From the NCBI RefSeq assembly GCF_035117555.1, contig NZ_JAYKPK010000007.1, positions 1 to 64,000 on the forward strand: a stretch of 64,000 nt of DNA, written 5' to 3'. Below, piece after piece: positions 7,589-16,771 of this stretch (the stretch's first letter is position 1; each line of letters opens with the position of its first letter). The DNA is from Yoonia sp035117555 (GTDB taxonomy: Bacteria > Pseudomonadota > Alphaproteobacteria > Rhodobacterales > Rhodobacteraceae). A program made the position numbers and the translations under genes. A model generated the notes under the pieces. That model saw nothing but the letters and a program-made list of their open reading frames with translations. It made no database searches and was not told the origin of the DNA.

Positions 7589-8782
7589 CTATGATGCAGA
7601 GACGCGGAGCAAGGCATTGTAAATCGCATCGTCATTCCGGTTCCAACCATATCTGGCGACAACACGTTCTGCTGTTTTTAGCGCTCTTTGCCCGTATGCA
7701 TCTGAATCACGCACCAAGGCAACGGCATGCTTCAAGCCATCATACCATTGACCATTGTTAACGACCATGCCGTCGTCAGGATGATCAACCGCGCGTTCAA
7801 AGGTATAGCTTTTCGATACAACGCTATAGGTACCGACGACAGCCGCCTCAAAAAACTTCAGTTCGCTTTTACAATGCGTGAAATCGTTAAGCTGCAGCGG
7901 GGCAATGTTGATGTCAACCTCGGCAATTCTTGCCTGTAGGTTCACCCAATCGTGAAACGGGATTACATCAACACGGTTTCCGAAACGCGCCAGAGCGACA
8001 TGGCTTTCCATATAGCCCGCGATACGGACGCCGATAGAGTCATCCTCGTCCATCAGGTGGATCAATGAGTCAAGAGCAATGCGGAAGTCTTTGTTATGTG
8101 TAGGCGACCCGCTGAAATACCCGATGGTGACGCGACCGTCACCACGAAACCCTCTGGCCGCTTTCGCCTCCAGCAGGTGTTGCGAAATATTTTGTTGACG
8201 GCGGTTCAGGAAATTGGGGATGACCGAAACCGGACCTCGACACACATTCGCTAGTTTTTCGGCCAAGAACGCATTTGTTGTGATGCCGCCGTCGCATTGC
8301 AGCGCCGTCGCGTTCAGGCGTCCGACATAGGCAAACCACCCGTCAAGATGTGGTTCAAGTTCAAAGTTCTGATCATTATTGACAGACACAGTCTGCGCAT
8401 AGCGCGGATCAAACACCAGATCATCACAATCAAGCAACACCCGGACGCCGTTAAGCTGTGCCGCTGCAATAAGATCGGAAACGGCACGCGTAATTCTGAC
8501 CCGGGCCAGAACCAAAGTCGTTATGCGATGCAGGCAGGCACGCAAGCTATCGATTTCGCGCGCCGAAAACCAGCTTGCGCTGACTCTGTCATCACCGGCA
8601 GCGCGAAGGGCCTCCATGATGTTATAGACCCGATAGCGAAAAGTACTGCTGTCCGGCCATTCGTAAATATAGGCAACCTTTTCACCTTCCCCTGCAAGCA
8701 ACTCGCAAAGCCGCTGTGGCAAGGTTTCGTTTTCCCATGGAGTCTCAAATAAAACCGGTTCGGCAAGAAGATCATGAAACAT
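7589..8782 (-). CDS. Glycosyltransferase, GT4-like
   Basis: 397-residue cytoplasmic glycosyltransferase with a GT-B style layout. An N-terminal half (KVAYIYEWPDSSTFRYRVYNIM) is followed by the acceptor-side segment LLDCDDLVFDP and a C-terminal half with IGYFSGSPTHNKDF and the sugar-nucleotide region CKSELKFFEAAVVGTYSVVS, equivalent to the GT4 E-x7-E area. No membrane segment. ATG at 8782 overlaps the stop of the upstream glycosyltransferase by 11 bases, so the two are cotranscribed. With the RgpF-like gene and the rhamnose pathway nearby it likely adds sugars, possibly rhamnose, to a surface polysaccharide. Donor and linkage cannot be told from sequence. Confidence 0.82.
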   Translation of the reverse strand: MFHDLLAEPVLFETPWENETLPQRLCELLAGEGEKVAYIYEWPDSSTFRYRVYNIMEALRAAGDDRVSASWFSAREIDSLRACLHRITTLVLARVRITRAVSDLIAAAQLNGVRVLLDCDDLVFDPRYAQTVSVNNDQNFELEPHLDGWFAYVGRLNATALQCDGGITTNAFLAEKLANVCRGPVSVIPNFLNRRQQNISQHLLEAKAARGFRGDGRVTIGYFSGSPTHNKDFRIALDSLIHLMDEDDSIGVRIAGYMESHVALARFGNRVDVIPFHDWVNLQARIAEVDINIAPLQLNDFTHCKSELKFFEAAVVGTYSVVSKSYTFERAVDHPDDGMVVNNGQWYDGLKHAVALVRDSDAYGQRALKTAERVVARYGWNRNDDAIYNALLRVSAS

Positions 8783-10163
8783 GTAAGTGCCGTCCGTCCG
8801 TCAGGTCCGCAAGCTGCACAATGACGTCTTCGAGCGCCGCTTCCCAGTCGCGGTTGATATGGTCGCCAGCCATATTCACGGCACAGGTCTGCGGATCAGT
8901 CGCAAGCGCCAAAAGCTGCCGCAATCCGTCAAGCATTGCAGGCATAGTTAGATCCGTGCACAGGATGTTTTTGGAATAGCTGGACAGGTCCGACTTTACG
9001 CCAAAACGATTCGTCAAGACCGGTACTCCAATCGCCGCAAGGTCAAGCGGTGGATACGAGGGATGTGGCGTATACATAAAACTTAATCCCGCATCCATGG
9101 TCTGTAAGAACGTAATATAATCGTTCCATGCCATCGGATCGTGGAAACGGACGACAAGGCCGCCATCAAATACGCGCTTTTCAAGTCCCCGACCGACAAG
9201 ATGCAATTCCCAGTCTTTGGGATTAAGCACTCCTTCAATGATGGCCTGATTGATCAGTTGCAAACAGGTCGCATATAGATTTCGGTCGTTGTGCGGGCGA
9301 GCATAGACGAACATCTTGCGCTTTCCCGTATGAACTGCGCTGGACTTTTTTAGTGGATAGACAAAGGCTGGTTCAAAGCTGACACTGCGTGACGCCAGGC
9401 CGGGGACAGCATCATGCCCCTCGGTCATATGACGATGCAGCAATCCCGTATTGACGATCACCTTTGCAAATGGTTCGGCTAAGGCATTGCTGCAATTCAG
9501 ATGGTCATCGCCATATGGATAGAACATGCGTTCATCTTCCTGAAGAAGATATACAATACGATCAGAAGGTACTGTGTTCAGCAGGCTGCGCGCTGTCCAC
9601 CATGATGTCGCAAGGAACATGTCGTTTGAAGAGACAGCAATCTCGTCACTGTTGAAATGTGGCGCGTGGACAAATGCGACCGGACCGTCAAAGTGCAGCC
9701 CATTTGCCGACAACACCGTCGACACTGCTTTTGTAGATGGAGGTTCGCCCCGGGTGATGATGCGCAGCTCTGCGTCTGTCCGCTTTGCCCATAGCGCAGC
9801 AAGAATTATTGCGGTTCCAACACCACCAAACAGGCTTGATGCGCCAATACTGTCCGTAACAAGGTTTATCCGGTTTGTTGCAGCGGTATCTTTGAAAACC
9901 GTCAATGGCCGCAAGGCCGAGAAGCGTTCATCAAGCCAGTCCTGCACATGCATGTCGACCGCAACCTGGCGCGTCGTGCCCGCAAGTGAATTGCCCTTGT
10001 TCAGCAGGACCGCGTATCGCGGTCTTGGCAAACCGTTCTTTTTAAATACAACCCTGCGAAAAGCGGGGCGGACTCTCCCCGCCCTGTCCACCAACAATGC
10101 GATCAACCAGCGGCGCGGGCGCCCACTTTTGTGAAAACCGATTCGTTGTGCAATTTTATTCAT
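8772..10163 (-). CDS. WsaF-like rhamnosyltransferase-type glycosyltransferase
   Basis: 463 residues from ATG at 10163 (MNKIAQRIGF); an in-frame TTG at 10262 would add 33 residues of unlikely composition. The central part has the WsaF-type N domain (RINLVTDSIGASSLFGGVGTA, LATSWWTARSL, YLLQEDERMFYPYG) and the C-terminal half the donor-binding domain (FVYARPHNDRNLY, then LSFMYTPHPSYPPLDLAAIG). WsaF itself is a beta-1,2-rhamnosyltransferase of an S-layer glycan; the assignment here is by family resemblance. It is followed, with 11-bp overlap, by another glycosyltransferase, and dTDP-rhamnose synthesis genes lie about 1.5 kb upstream on the other strand, supporting a rhamnan-type product. Confidence 0.8.
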   Translation of the reverse strand: MNKIAQRIGFHKSGRPRRWLIALLVDRAGRVRPAFRRVVFKKNGLPRPRYAVLLNKGNSLAGTTRQVAVDMHVQDWLDERFSALRPLTVFKDTAATNRINLVTDSIGASSLFGGVGTAIILAALWAKRTDAELRIITRGEPPSTKAVSTVLSANGLHFDGPVAFVHAPHFNSDEIAVSSNDMFLATSWWTARSLLNTVPSDRIVYLLQEDERMFYPYGDDHLNCSNALAEPFAKVIVNTGLLHRHMTEGHDAVPGLASRSVSFEPAFVYPLKKSSAVHTGKRKMFVYARPHNDRNLYATCLQLINQAIIEGVLNPKDWELHLVGRGLEKRVFDGGLVVRFHDPMAWNDYITFLQTMDAGLSFMYTPHPSYPPLDLAAIGVPVLTNRFGVKSDLSSYSKNILCTDLTMPAMLDGLRQLLALATDPQTCAVNMAGDHINRDWEAALEDVIVQLADLTDGRHLHVS

Positions 10164-10436
10164 CGGCAAATCTTTATCTGGACTACTTCGGATGGTGAGT
10201 TTGACGTCGATGGTCTGCCACAAACATAAATTTGAACTGCCTGTTCTTTCTGGCTGACGCAACCAGAAATTTAATACTCATGCGCTAAAATCGCCCTTAT
10301 TTCATTAACACTAGGCGGACGATTGCGCCAATGTTGAAGCTCACTTTACAAGCGAGCACAAAGACCACCTAGCGCCCGCGACATGCTTCTCTCGACGCCA
10401 TGAAACGCGGTGTTCCATCCTACACACTTCAAAAAG

Positions 10437-11555
10437 TCAGTTTTTCGCCCGCTCAATCTCCGACAGAATCACAGCCGAAGGTGGTGCGATCAGGCCCGCG
10501 TTGACAGCGTTCAAATATGACCTGCGGGCAGCCCGAAAGATCGGCTCATTGCTTTTCTTGACGAATGACGTCCCGAAAATCTTGGCACTCGCCAACGGAT
10601 AGGCCGCATTGAACCGGCGACGATTGACCCAGCGGCGGATATGGTCAAGCACCGCTGCGCGCCATTCCGGCTGGTCGGGGGCGCGAGCCAGAAGATCGCC
10701 AGCCTCTGCCTCGAATGTCGCGTCATCATAGGAAGCGTACGCCAGAACCTGCTGCAACTCTGTCGCGTCGAACCTCGCCAGTTGCGTCAGAAAAGCGTCG
10801 CGGCTGGTCAGCGCCGCCAGATGATAGCCCGCATCCGCCATGGCCCGCGAAAAACCGATCTCACCATGTCTGATGGTTTTCGGTTTGATATCCGTCATCG
10901 GATAATTGTGCCAGAATTGTTCAAATACCGCAGAACGCCAAAGCTGGCCGGACACAACCAGAAAGTAGCTTTCGATATGCATCCTGCTGGTCTGTGTGCC
11001 GCCTCTGGTGTCGTGTTTGACCTTTTCATCCTGCAGCAACCCGAACAGGTCAGCTTGCTGCGCCTTCACCCGATTCAAAAGTGCCGGGGTCAGGTCGGAC
11101 CAGAAACTGTCATTCATCAAGATCACCTGGTCAGGGCTGATCCCGGCCTGTCTGATCAACCGCATGCCATCGCGATAAGCACCAAAATCATAGCCAAAAT
11201 TGGGCCTGCTGACCACGCGCCAGCATGATTTTGCCAGACGGGCGGTGTCACTGTCACTTAACGGCGCATTCGACATGACCAGCGGGCTATAGCCGCCGTG
11301 CCGCAGGTTTTCGCAGGTTTCAAAGGTCGAGGCCGCAAGGCCCTTTGGTTGAAACACCACGACAACGGCAAGCCGGCCGCCTGCGGCCACATCCCCCGCG
11401 GTGATCCGCAGATTTCCCGGAAAAGCCGCATCATGGGCGCGGCGCAATTGCGGTTCACGGAACCGCCGTGGCAGCGTTGCAATCGTACGAGGCAGACCGA
11501 TGAGTTGATCCGTCAGGCGCTTCAGCTCGCGCTTGAGCTTCCAGATAGGTATCAC
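10437..11555 (-). CDS. RgpF-family rhamnan synthesis protein
   Basis: 372-residue protein of the rhamnan synthesis protein F family, glycosyltransferase-like enzymes that build rhamnose-containing polysaccharide on the cytoplasmic side. Recognisable parts are the N-terminal strand LAVVVVFQPKG, the signature RPNFGYDFGAYRDGM near residues 117-131, VILMNDSFWSDL as the DxD-like region, and MHIESYFLVVSGQLW. No transmembrane segment. It lies 274 bases upstream of the WsaF-like gene on the same strand and diverges from rfbC, so promoters for both probably sit in 11556-11729. Exact acceptor is unknown. Confidence 0.85.
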   Translation of the reverse strand: MIPIWKLKRELKRLTDQLIGLPRTIATLPRRFREPQLRRAHDAAFPGNLRITAGDVAAGGRLAVVVVFQPKGLAASTFETCENLRHGGYSPLVMSNAPLSDSDTARLAKSCWRVVSRPNFGYDFGAYRDGMRLIRQAGISPDQVILMNDSFWSDLTPALLNRVKAQQADLFGLLQDEKVKHDTRGGTQTSRMHIESYFLVVSGQLWRSAVFEQFWHNYPMTDIKPKTIRHGEIGFSRAMADAGYHLAALTSRDAFLTQLARFDATELQQVLAYASYDDATFEAEAGDLLARAPDQPEWRAAVLDHIRRWVNRRRFNAAYPLASAKIFGTSFVKKSNEPIFRAARRSYLNAVNAGLIAPPSAVILSEIERAKN

Positions 11556-11729
11556 TTTGGCCTCTTTTACTGCTGCTTGCGTCGTGGGGCTGTCCTACCT
11601 AGGGTGCAATCTGAACGCAATTAAATGCAGCATCCGTCCTCCTTGGGTGGTTTGCAAAGCACTGAAAACGGGTTACTGGCGGGAAAACGGGCGCGGATGG
11701 TGCCGCTCTGAGCGACGAAGGATGACAGC

Positions 11730-12296
11730 TTGCAAGTCGAAACGACAAAATTGCGCGATGTTCTGATTCTGACACCCGCGCGCTTTGGCGATACACGCGG
11801 GTTCTTTTCGGAAAGCTGGAACCGCAAAACACTGGCCGATGCCGGCGTCACGCTTGATTTTGTGCAGGATAATCATTCGCTTTCAGCCCGCGTCGGCACG
11901 GTACGCGGGCTGCATTTCCAGTCACCGCCTCATGCGCAGGCCAAGCTGGTGCGCTGCGGCAAGGGGCGGCTTTTCGATGTCGCCGTCGATATCCGGCGCG
12001 GGTCACCGACCTATGGGCAATGGATCGGTGAGGAATTGTCCTTCGAGAATGGCCGCCAATTGCTGATCCCCGCCGGGTTCCTGCATGGTTTCATCACCCG
12101 CGAGCCCGATACCGAGATCATTTATAAATGCACTGACTATTACGCCCCCGCCTGTGACGGGGCGATCCGGTTCGATGACCCTGACATCGGTATCGACTGG
12201 GGGCTGCCGGACGGCGTTGCGCCGCTGTTGTCAGACAAGGATGCGCAGGCCCCTTTGCTGCGCGACTTTGATACACCTTTCACTTATACGGAATAA
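11730..12296 (+). CDS. rfbC: dTDP-4-dehydrorhamnose 3,5-epimerase
   Basis: Cytoplasmic cupin that epimerises dTDP-4-keto-6-deoxyglucose at C3 and C5, step three of dTDP-L-rhamnose synthesis. The 188-residue length is typical. The family core RGLHFQSPPHAQAKLV carries the catalytic histidine, and GFLHGFITRE and IYKCTDYYAP follow. The start is a TTG at 11730 with AAGGA about 9 bases upstream; an ATG at 11722 is out of frame. First gene of rfbC-rfbB-rfbD-rfbA, whose order and tight spacing show one operon. Confidence 0.95.
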   Translation: MQVETTKLRDVLILTPARFGDTRGFFSESWNRKTLADAGVTLDFVQDNHSLSARVGTVRGLHFQSPPHAQAKLVRCGKGRLFDVAVDIRRGSPTYGQWIGEELSFENGRQLLIPAGFLHGFITREPDTEIIYKCTDYYAPACDGAIRFDDPDIGIDWGLPDGVAPLLSDKDAQAPLLRDFDTPFTYTE

Positions 12297-12299
12297 ACT

Positions 12300-13349
12300 A
12301 TGAAACTTTTGGTGACGGGCGGCGCGGGTTTTATCGGATCAGCGGTAGTGCGCCTTGCCATGGCGCGCGGCCATAGCGTTGTGAATGTCGATGCGCTGAC
12401 CTATGCCGCCTGTCTGGACAACGTGGCAAGCGTGGCTGACAGTCCCGATTATGCCTTCGAGCAGGCCGATATCCGGGACCGTCCGGCCTTGGACCGTATC
12501 TTTGCCAGCCATCAGCCTGATGCCGTCATGCATCTGGCTGCGGAAAGCCATGTGGACCGGTCCATTGATGCGCCGGGTGATTTCATCGCGACCAATATGA
12601 CCGGCACCTATAACATGCTGGAGGCCGCACGGCTTTACTGGACAAGACAGGGCAAACCCGGGCAGTTCCGCTTTCACCATATTTCCACCGATGAGGTATT
12701 CGGGTCGCTGCCCGCTGACCCTGCGATCAAATTCACGGAAACCACCCCCTATGATCCCCGCTCGCCCTATTCGGCGTCCAAAGCGGCAAGCGACCATCTG
12801 GTCCGCGCCTGGCATGAAACCTATGGGCTGCCGGTCGTTCTGACCAATTGTTCCAACAATTACGGCCCCTATCATTTCCCAGAAAAGCTGGTGCCGGTGA
12901 TCATTCTCAATGCGATCGCAGGCAAGCCACTGCCGATCTATGGCGATGGCGGCAATATCCGCGACTGGCTTTATGTCGAAGACCATGCCGATGCCTTGCT
13001 TCTGGTGCTGGACAAAGGGACTTTGGGCCGCAGCTACAATATCGGCGGCGAGAATGAGCGCAGCAATCTGGAACTGGTCCACACGCTTTGCGCCATTCTG
13101 GACGATCTGCGCCCGAAAGCTGCCGGATCTTATGCTGATCAGATCACCTTTGTCGCCGACCGTCCTGGCCATGACGCGCGCTATGCGATCGACCCGACCC
13201 GCATCCGCGACGAGCTGGGCTGGCGGCCATCCGTCACCGTCGAAGAAGGTCTGCGCCGCACCGTGCAATGGTATCTCGACAATGCGGATTGGTGGCAACC
13301 CTTGCAAGCCCGTGCCGGTGTCGGCCAGCGTCTGGGGACCAAAGCATGA
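12300..13349 (+). CDS. rfbB: dTDP-glucose 4,6-dehydratase
   Basis: NAD-dependent extended SDR converting dTDP-D-glucose to dTDP-4-keto-6-deoxy-D-glucose. 349 residues, normal length. The Rossmann motif GGAGFIGS opens the protein, HLAAESHVDRSID marks the substrate region, the catalytic STDEVFGSL segment follows, and YSASKAASDH provides the YxxxK pair. RDWLYVEDHADAL is the conserved C-terminal segment. It starts 3 bases after rfbC and overlaps rfbD by 4 bases (ATGA). Confidence 0.97.
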   Translation: MKLLVTGGAGFIGSAVVRLAMARGHSVVNVDALTYAACLDNVASVADSPDYAFEQADIRDRPALDRIFASHQPDAVMHLAAESHVDRSIDAPGDFIATNMTGTYNMLEAARLYWTRQGKPGQFRFHHISTDEVFGSLPADPAIKFTETTPYDPRSPYSASKAASDHLVRAWHETYGLPVVLTNCSNNYGPYHFPEKLVPVIILNAIAGKPLPIYGDGGNIRDWLYVEDHADALLLVLDKGTLGRSYNIGGENERSNLELVHTLCAILDDLRPKAAGSYADQITFVADRPGHDARYAIDPTRIRDELGWRPSVTVEEGLRRTVQWYLDNADWWQPLQARAGVGQRLGTKA

Positions 13350-14209
13350 TCCGGGTTCTTGTCTTTGGCCAGACCGGGCAGGTCGCGACGGAACTTGCAC
13401 GTCAGGCAGGGGATGATATCACACTCACCTGTCTTGATCGCGAACAGGCCGATCTGACCGATCCTGACGCCTGTGCCGCGCAGATTGCGGCAACGGATGC
13501 GGATGTCGTGATCAATGCAGCCGCCTTCACGGCGGTTGACCGGGCCGAGACTGAACCCGATCTTGCCGCAGTGATCAATGGCGCGGCACCCGGCGCTATG
13601 GCTACGGCCTGTGCCGCACGTGGCCTGCCATTCCTGCATGTCTCGACCGATTATGTCTTTGACGGCAGCGGCACGCGGCCTTGGCAGCCGGATGATGCGA
13701 CCGGTCCGCTTGGCGCTTATGGGCGTACCAAACTGGCGGGCGAACAGGCGGTGCGTGCCGCCGGGGGCGCGCATGTCATCCTGCGCACATCCTGGGTGTT
13801 TTCATCGCATGGCAGCAATTTCGTGAAGACCATGCTGCGTCTGGGTGCCACACGCGACAGCCTGACTGTTGTGGCCGATCAGATCGGCGGGCCAACCGCC
13901 GCTGCCGACATTGCCGCCGCCTTGCTGGTGATCACACGGGCGCATCATGCAGGCAAAGGCCAGACCGGCACCTATCATTTCAGCGGCGCGCCCGATGTCA
14001 GCTGGGCCGATTTCGCGCGCGAGATTTTTGCGCAAAGCGGCCTTGCCTGCAAGGTCACGGATATCCCCACCAGCGCCTATCCCACCCCCGCAGCGCGGCC
14101 TGCCAATTCGCGGATGGATTGCACGGCTTTGCTGCGTGACTATGGCATCGACCGACCCGATTGGCGCAAAAGCCTCGGGTCTGTTCTGCAAGATTTGAAG
14201 GAGACGTGA
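13346..14209 (+). CDS. rfbD: dTDP-4-dehydrorhamnose reductase
   Basis: Final enzyme of dTDP-L-rhamnose synthesis, reducing dTDP-4-keto-L-rhamnose with NAD(P)H. 287 residues. VFGQTGQVATEL is the nucleotide-binding start, DVVINAAAFTAVDRAE the conserved strand, STDYVFDG the catalytic Thr/Ser area, and YGRTKLAGE the YxxxK motif. The ATG at 13346 overlaps the rfbB stop (ATGA); the longer open frame from 13268 runs antiphase through rfbB and is not used. Confidence 0.96.
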   Translation: MIRVLVFGQTGQVATELARQAGDDITLTCLDREQADLTDPDACAAQIAATDADVVINAAAFTAVDRAETEPDLAAVINGAAPGAMATACAARGLPFLHVSTDYVFDGSGTRPWQPDDATGPLGAYGRTKLAGEQAVRAAGGAHVILRTSWVFSSHGSNFVKTMLRLGATRDSLTVVADQIGGPTAAADIAAALLVITRAHHAGKGQTGTYHFSGAPDVSWADFAREIFAQSGLACKVTDIPTSAYPTPAARPANSRMDCTALLRDYGIDRPDWRKSLGSVLQDLKET

Positions 14210-14210
14210 C

Positions 14211-15092
14211 GTGACCAATCGCAAAGGGATCATTCTGGCCGGTGGATCAGGCACACGGCTTTACCCGATCACCATGGGCCTGTCGAAACAGCTTTTGCCA
14301 GTTTATGACAAGCCGATGATCTATTACCCGCTCAGCGTGCTGATGCTGGCAGGCATCCGCGAGATTGCGATCATCACCACCCCCGAAGATCAGGACCAGT
14401 TCAAGCGCCTGCTGGGCGATGGCAGTCATTGGGGTGCCGCCTTTACCTATATCGCGCAACCGCGCCCCGAAGGTCTGGCACAAGCCTATATTCTGGCCGA
14501 GGATTTTCTGGCCGGTGCGCCATCGGCCATGGTGCTGGGCGATAACATCTTTTTCGGTCACGGCCTTGTCGACCTGATGCTGGAAGCCGCTGAAAAGCCC
14601 GATGGCGGCACGGTCTTTGGCTATCAGGTCAGTGATCCCGAACGCTATGGTGTCGTCAGTTTCGATGATGGCGGCAAAGTCGTGTCGATCATCGAAAAAC
14701 CGGCCAAGCCTGCGTCGAATTTCGCAGTGACAGGGCTTTATTTCCTTGATGGGACCGCCCCCGAAAAGGCGCGCAGCGTACAGCCGTCCGCGCGGGGCGA
14801 GCTGGAAATCACGACGCTGCTCGAACTCTACCTTGCCGAAGGATCGCTGTCGGTCAAACAGATGGGGCGCGGCTATGCCTGGCTTGATACCGGCACCCAT
14901 GGCAGTTTGCTGGATGCGGGTAATTTCGTGCGGACCCTGGAAAAACGCCAGGGCATGCAGGTCGGCTGCCCCGAAGAAATCGCTTTTGCACAGGGCTGGA
15001 TCAACCATGCGGAACTGACCGCGCTGGCAGATAAATTCGCCAAGAACGATTATGGCACATATCTGCGCAACATTGCCAACGGGCGCGTCTAG
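14211..15092 (+). CDS. rfbA: Glucose-1-phosphate thymidylyltransferase
   Basis: First enzyme of the rhamnose pathway: dTTP plus glucose-1-phosphate to dTDP-glucose. 293 residues, matching RfbA/RmlA. N-terminal pyrophosphorylase signature LAGGSGTRLYPIT, then SKQLLPVYDKPMIYYPLS, LGDNIFFG for the metal-binding aspartate, and EKPAKPASN. GTG start at 14211 has AAGGAG 7 bases upstream. Last gene of the rfb operon; the phosphoglucomutase gene at 41811 may supply its substrate. Confidence 0.97.
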   Translation: MTNRKGIILAGGSGTRLYPITMGLSKQLLPVYDKPMIYYPLSVLMLAGIREIAIITTPEDQDQFKRLLGDGSHWGAAFTYIAQPRPEGLAQAYILAEDFLAGAPSAMVLGDNIFFGHGLVDLMLEAAEKPDGGTVFGYQVSDPERYGVVSFDDGGKVVSIIEKPAKPASNFAVTGLYFLDGTAPEKARSVQPSARGELEITTLLELYLAEGSLSVKQMGRGYAWLDTGTHGSLLDAGNFVRTLEKRQGMQVGCPEEIAFAQGWINHAELTALADKFAKNDYGTYLRNIANGRV

Positions 15093-15144
15093 GTGGGGGG
15101 TAAAGCGGCCTGATCATCGCCACAGCTCTCTGGCGCGGTCCCGA

Positions 15145-15158
15145 TTGCCAATTGGCAA
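15145..15158. repeat. 14-bp palindrome TTGCCAATTGGCAA, copy 1
   Basis: Perfect palindrome in the gap between convergent genes (rfbA on plus, a permease on minus). The identical 14-mer recurs at 29618-29631, also between convergent genes. This copy has no extended stem or T run, so a protein-binding site or shared structural element is more likely than a simple terminator. Confidence 0.6.
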
Positions 15159-15224
15159 CTTGGCTATAAAGCCATTTAAATCAATGCACTACAGCAATTC
15201 GTGTTTCATTGGATGCGGCAGGCG

Positions 15225-16016
15225 CTAGCCTACCATGCCCCGATTGAAACGGTGTTCCAGCAGCTTGAACATCAGCGCCAATAGCCCCGCGATCATCATA
15301 TAGATCACGGCAAGCAAGAGCAGCGGTTCATAGATGATGAACGTATCCTGCCGGACCCGGCTTGCGACGGCGTAAATGTCGACCACCGTGATCGTCGCGA
15401 CCAATGGCGTGGCCTTGAGTTGCAGCACCGTTTCACCGCCCAAGGTCGGCAGCGCCCGTTGCAACGCCTGTGGGAACCAGATCCGGCGGAAAATCGCGAA
15501 ACGGCCCATCCCCATGGATCGCGCCGCCTCCAGCTGGCCGCCGGGGACGGATTTGAAGGCACCGCGCATCACCTCACCCTCATAGCCCGCAAAGCTCAGC
15601 GATAAGGCTAACAATGCATAGGGCCATGCTTGCCGCAGATAGGGCCAAAGCTCGCTTTCCCTGACCCAGGGAAATTGCGGGAACAGGCTGCCCACGCCGT
15701 AATAGATCAGCCAAAGTTGCAGCAGGATCGGTGTGCCCCGGATCACCGTGCAGAAGGCGCGCGCCGGTGCGGCAAGGATGCGCGGCCCTGCGGCCTGCGC
15801 CAGCCCCAAAGGCACAGCCAGCATAAAGCCAAACAGACAGCTCAGCGCCAGCAGCCAGATCGTGCGCCACAATCCCTGCAACGCCAGATCGTAATAGCGT
15901 GGTATCCAGTCCCAGCGCATCGCCATCGCGGCCCAGACCACCAGACCGATGGCAACCGCGATCATCACCAGCCGGTGCGGGACCAAGATTTCCTGCGCAA
16001 GCCTTGCCCGTGTCAT
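15225..16016 (-). CDS. Polar amino-acid ABC transporter permease (HisM-like)
   Basis: 263-residue inner-membrane permease of the histidine/glutamate/arginine/opine family with about five membrane segments, starting near residues 15-35. The EAA-type loop for the ATPase is seen in QLEAARSMGMGRFAIFRRIWFPQALQRALP near residues 160-190. ATG overlaps the stop of the paired permease (ATGA). Pairs with 16013-16756 and the binding protein 16772-17539. No ATPase gene is adjacent, so a distant ATP-binding subunit must serve it. Substrate is inferred as arginine or a relative from the divergent genes. Confidence 0.92.
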   Translation of the reverse strand: MTRARLAQEILVPHRLVMIAVAIGLVVWAAMAMRWDWIPRYYDLALQGLWRTIWLLALSCLFGFMLAVPLGLAQAAGPRILAAPARAFCTVIRGTPILLQLWLIYYGVGSLFPQFPWVRESELWPYLRQAWPYALLALSLSFAGYEGEVMRGAFKSVPGGQLEAARSMGMGRFAIFRRIWFPQALQRALPTLGGETVLQLKATPLVATITVVDIYAVASRVRQDTFIIYEPLLLLAVIYMMIAGLLALMFKLLEHRFNRGMVG

Positions 16017-16756
16017 TGCCGCACCTGCCCCCGGCGATAGCGTGCTTCGATCCAGCCAAAGATACGACCCGACAGCAGCGTCATCATCAGATAAAGCGCT
16101 CCCGCTGCAAGGAAAAATGTGAAATAGGCGCGGGTAGACCCCGCAGCCTGCCTTGTCTCCAGCGTCAGTTCGGCAAAGCCAACAATAGCCAGCAAAGCCG
16201 TATCCTTCGTCGCGATCAGCCAGAGGTTGGACAGGCCCGGCAAGGCCAAGGGCAGCATCGCCGGGAATGTCACGCGCCGGAGCGTCTGCACAGACCCCAT
16301 GCCATAGGCGCGTGCCGCCTCATGCTGGCCGCGTGGCACGGATTGGATGGCACCGCGTAACACTTCCGTCGCATAGGCGCCCTGCACGATGCCCAGCACC
16401 GCAATGCCCGCCACCACGCCAGAGATTTCGACAGGCCGCTGGCCCATCGCCTGCAAGGCTTGGTTCAGGATATCTGTCCCCGCATAATACAGTATCAGGA
16501 TCAGGATCAGTTCCGGCACCGCCCGCACGACGACCGTGTAGACCGACAGCAGATCGCGGGTCACCGGCCCGCCATGCAGCTTGCCCAGCGCGCCGAACGT
16601 GCCGATCACCAGCCCCAGCGCAAAGGCCCCCAGCGCGATCTGTAAACTGGCCCAAGCGCCGCGCAACAGATTACCCCCCCAGCCCGGCGGCTCAAGGGCT
16701 AGCAGGCTGACCGAGGCCTCAAGCCCCGGCCACAATGCATAGAGCCAGTCCAACAC
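16013..16756 (-). CDS. Polar amino-acid ABC transporter permease (HisQ-like)
   Basis: 247-residue partner permease, GTG start at 16756, 15 bases after the binding-protein stop. Several membrane helices and the EAA-type loop QHEAARAYGMGSVQTLRRVTFPAMLPLALP near residues 157-186. The N-terminal LLRGAWASLQIALGAFALGLVIG and VVRAVPELILILILYY stretches are characteristic of this family. Forms a heterodimeric channel with the 15225-16016 product. Confidence 0.92.
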   Translation of the reverse strand: MLDWLYALWPGLEASVSLLALEPPGWGGNLLRGAWASLQIALGAFALGLVIGTFGALGKLHGGPVTRDLLSVYTVVVRAVPELILILILYYAGTDILNQALQAMGQRPVEISGVVAGIAVLGIVQGAYATEVLRGAIQSVPRGQHEAARAYGMGSVQTLRRVTFPAMLPLALPGLSNLWLIATKDTALLAIVGFAELTLETRQAAGSTRAYFTFFLAAGALYLMMTLLSGRIFGWIEARYRRGQVRQ

Positions 16757-16771
16757 GCCCGTCAGCCGGGC

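Noticed and set aside
7394..7594. 66-codon plus-strand frame next to the island junction
   Set aside because: No ribosome site or similarity to known proteins, and it overlaps the end of the glycosyltransferase gene.
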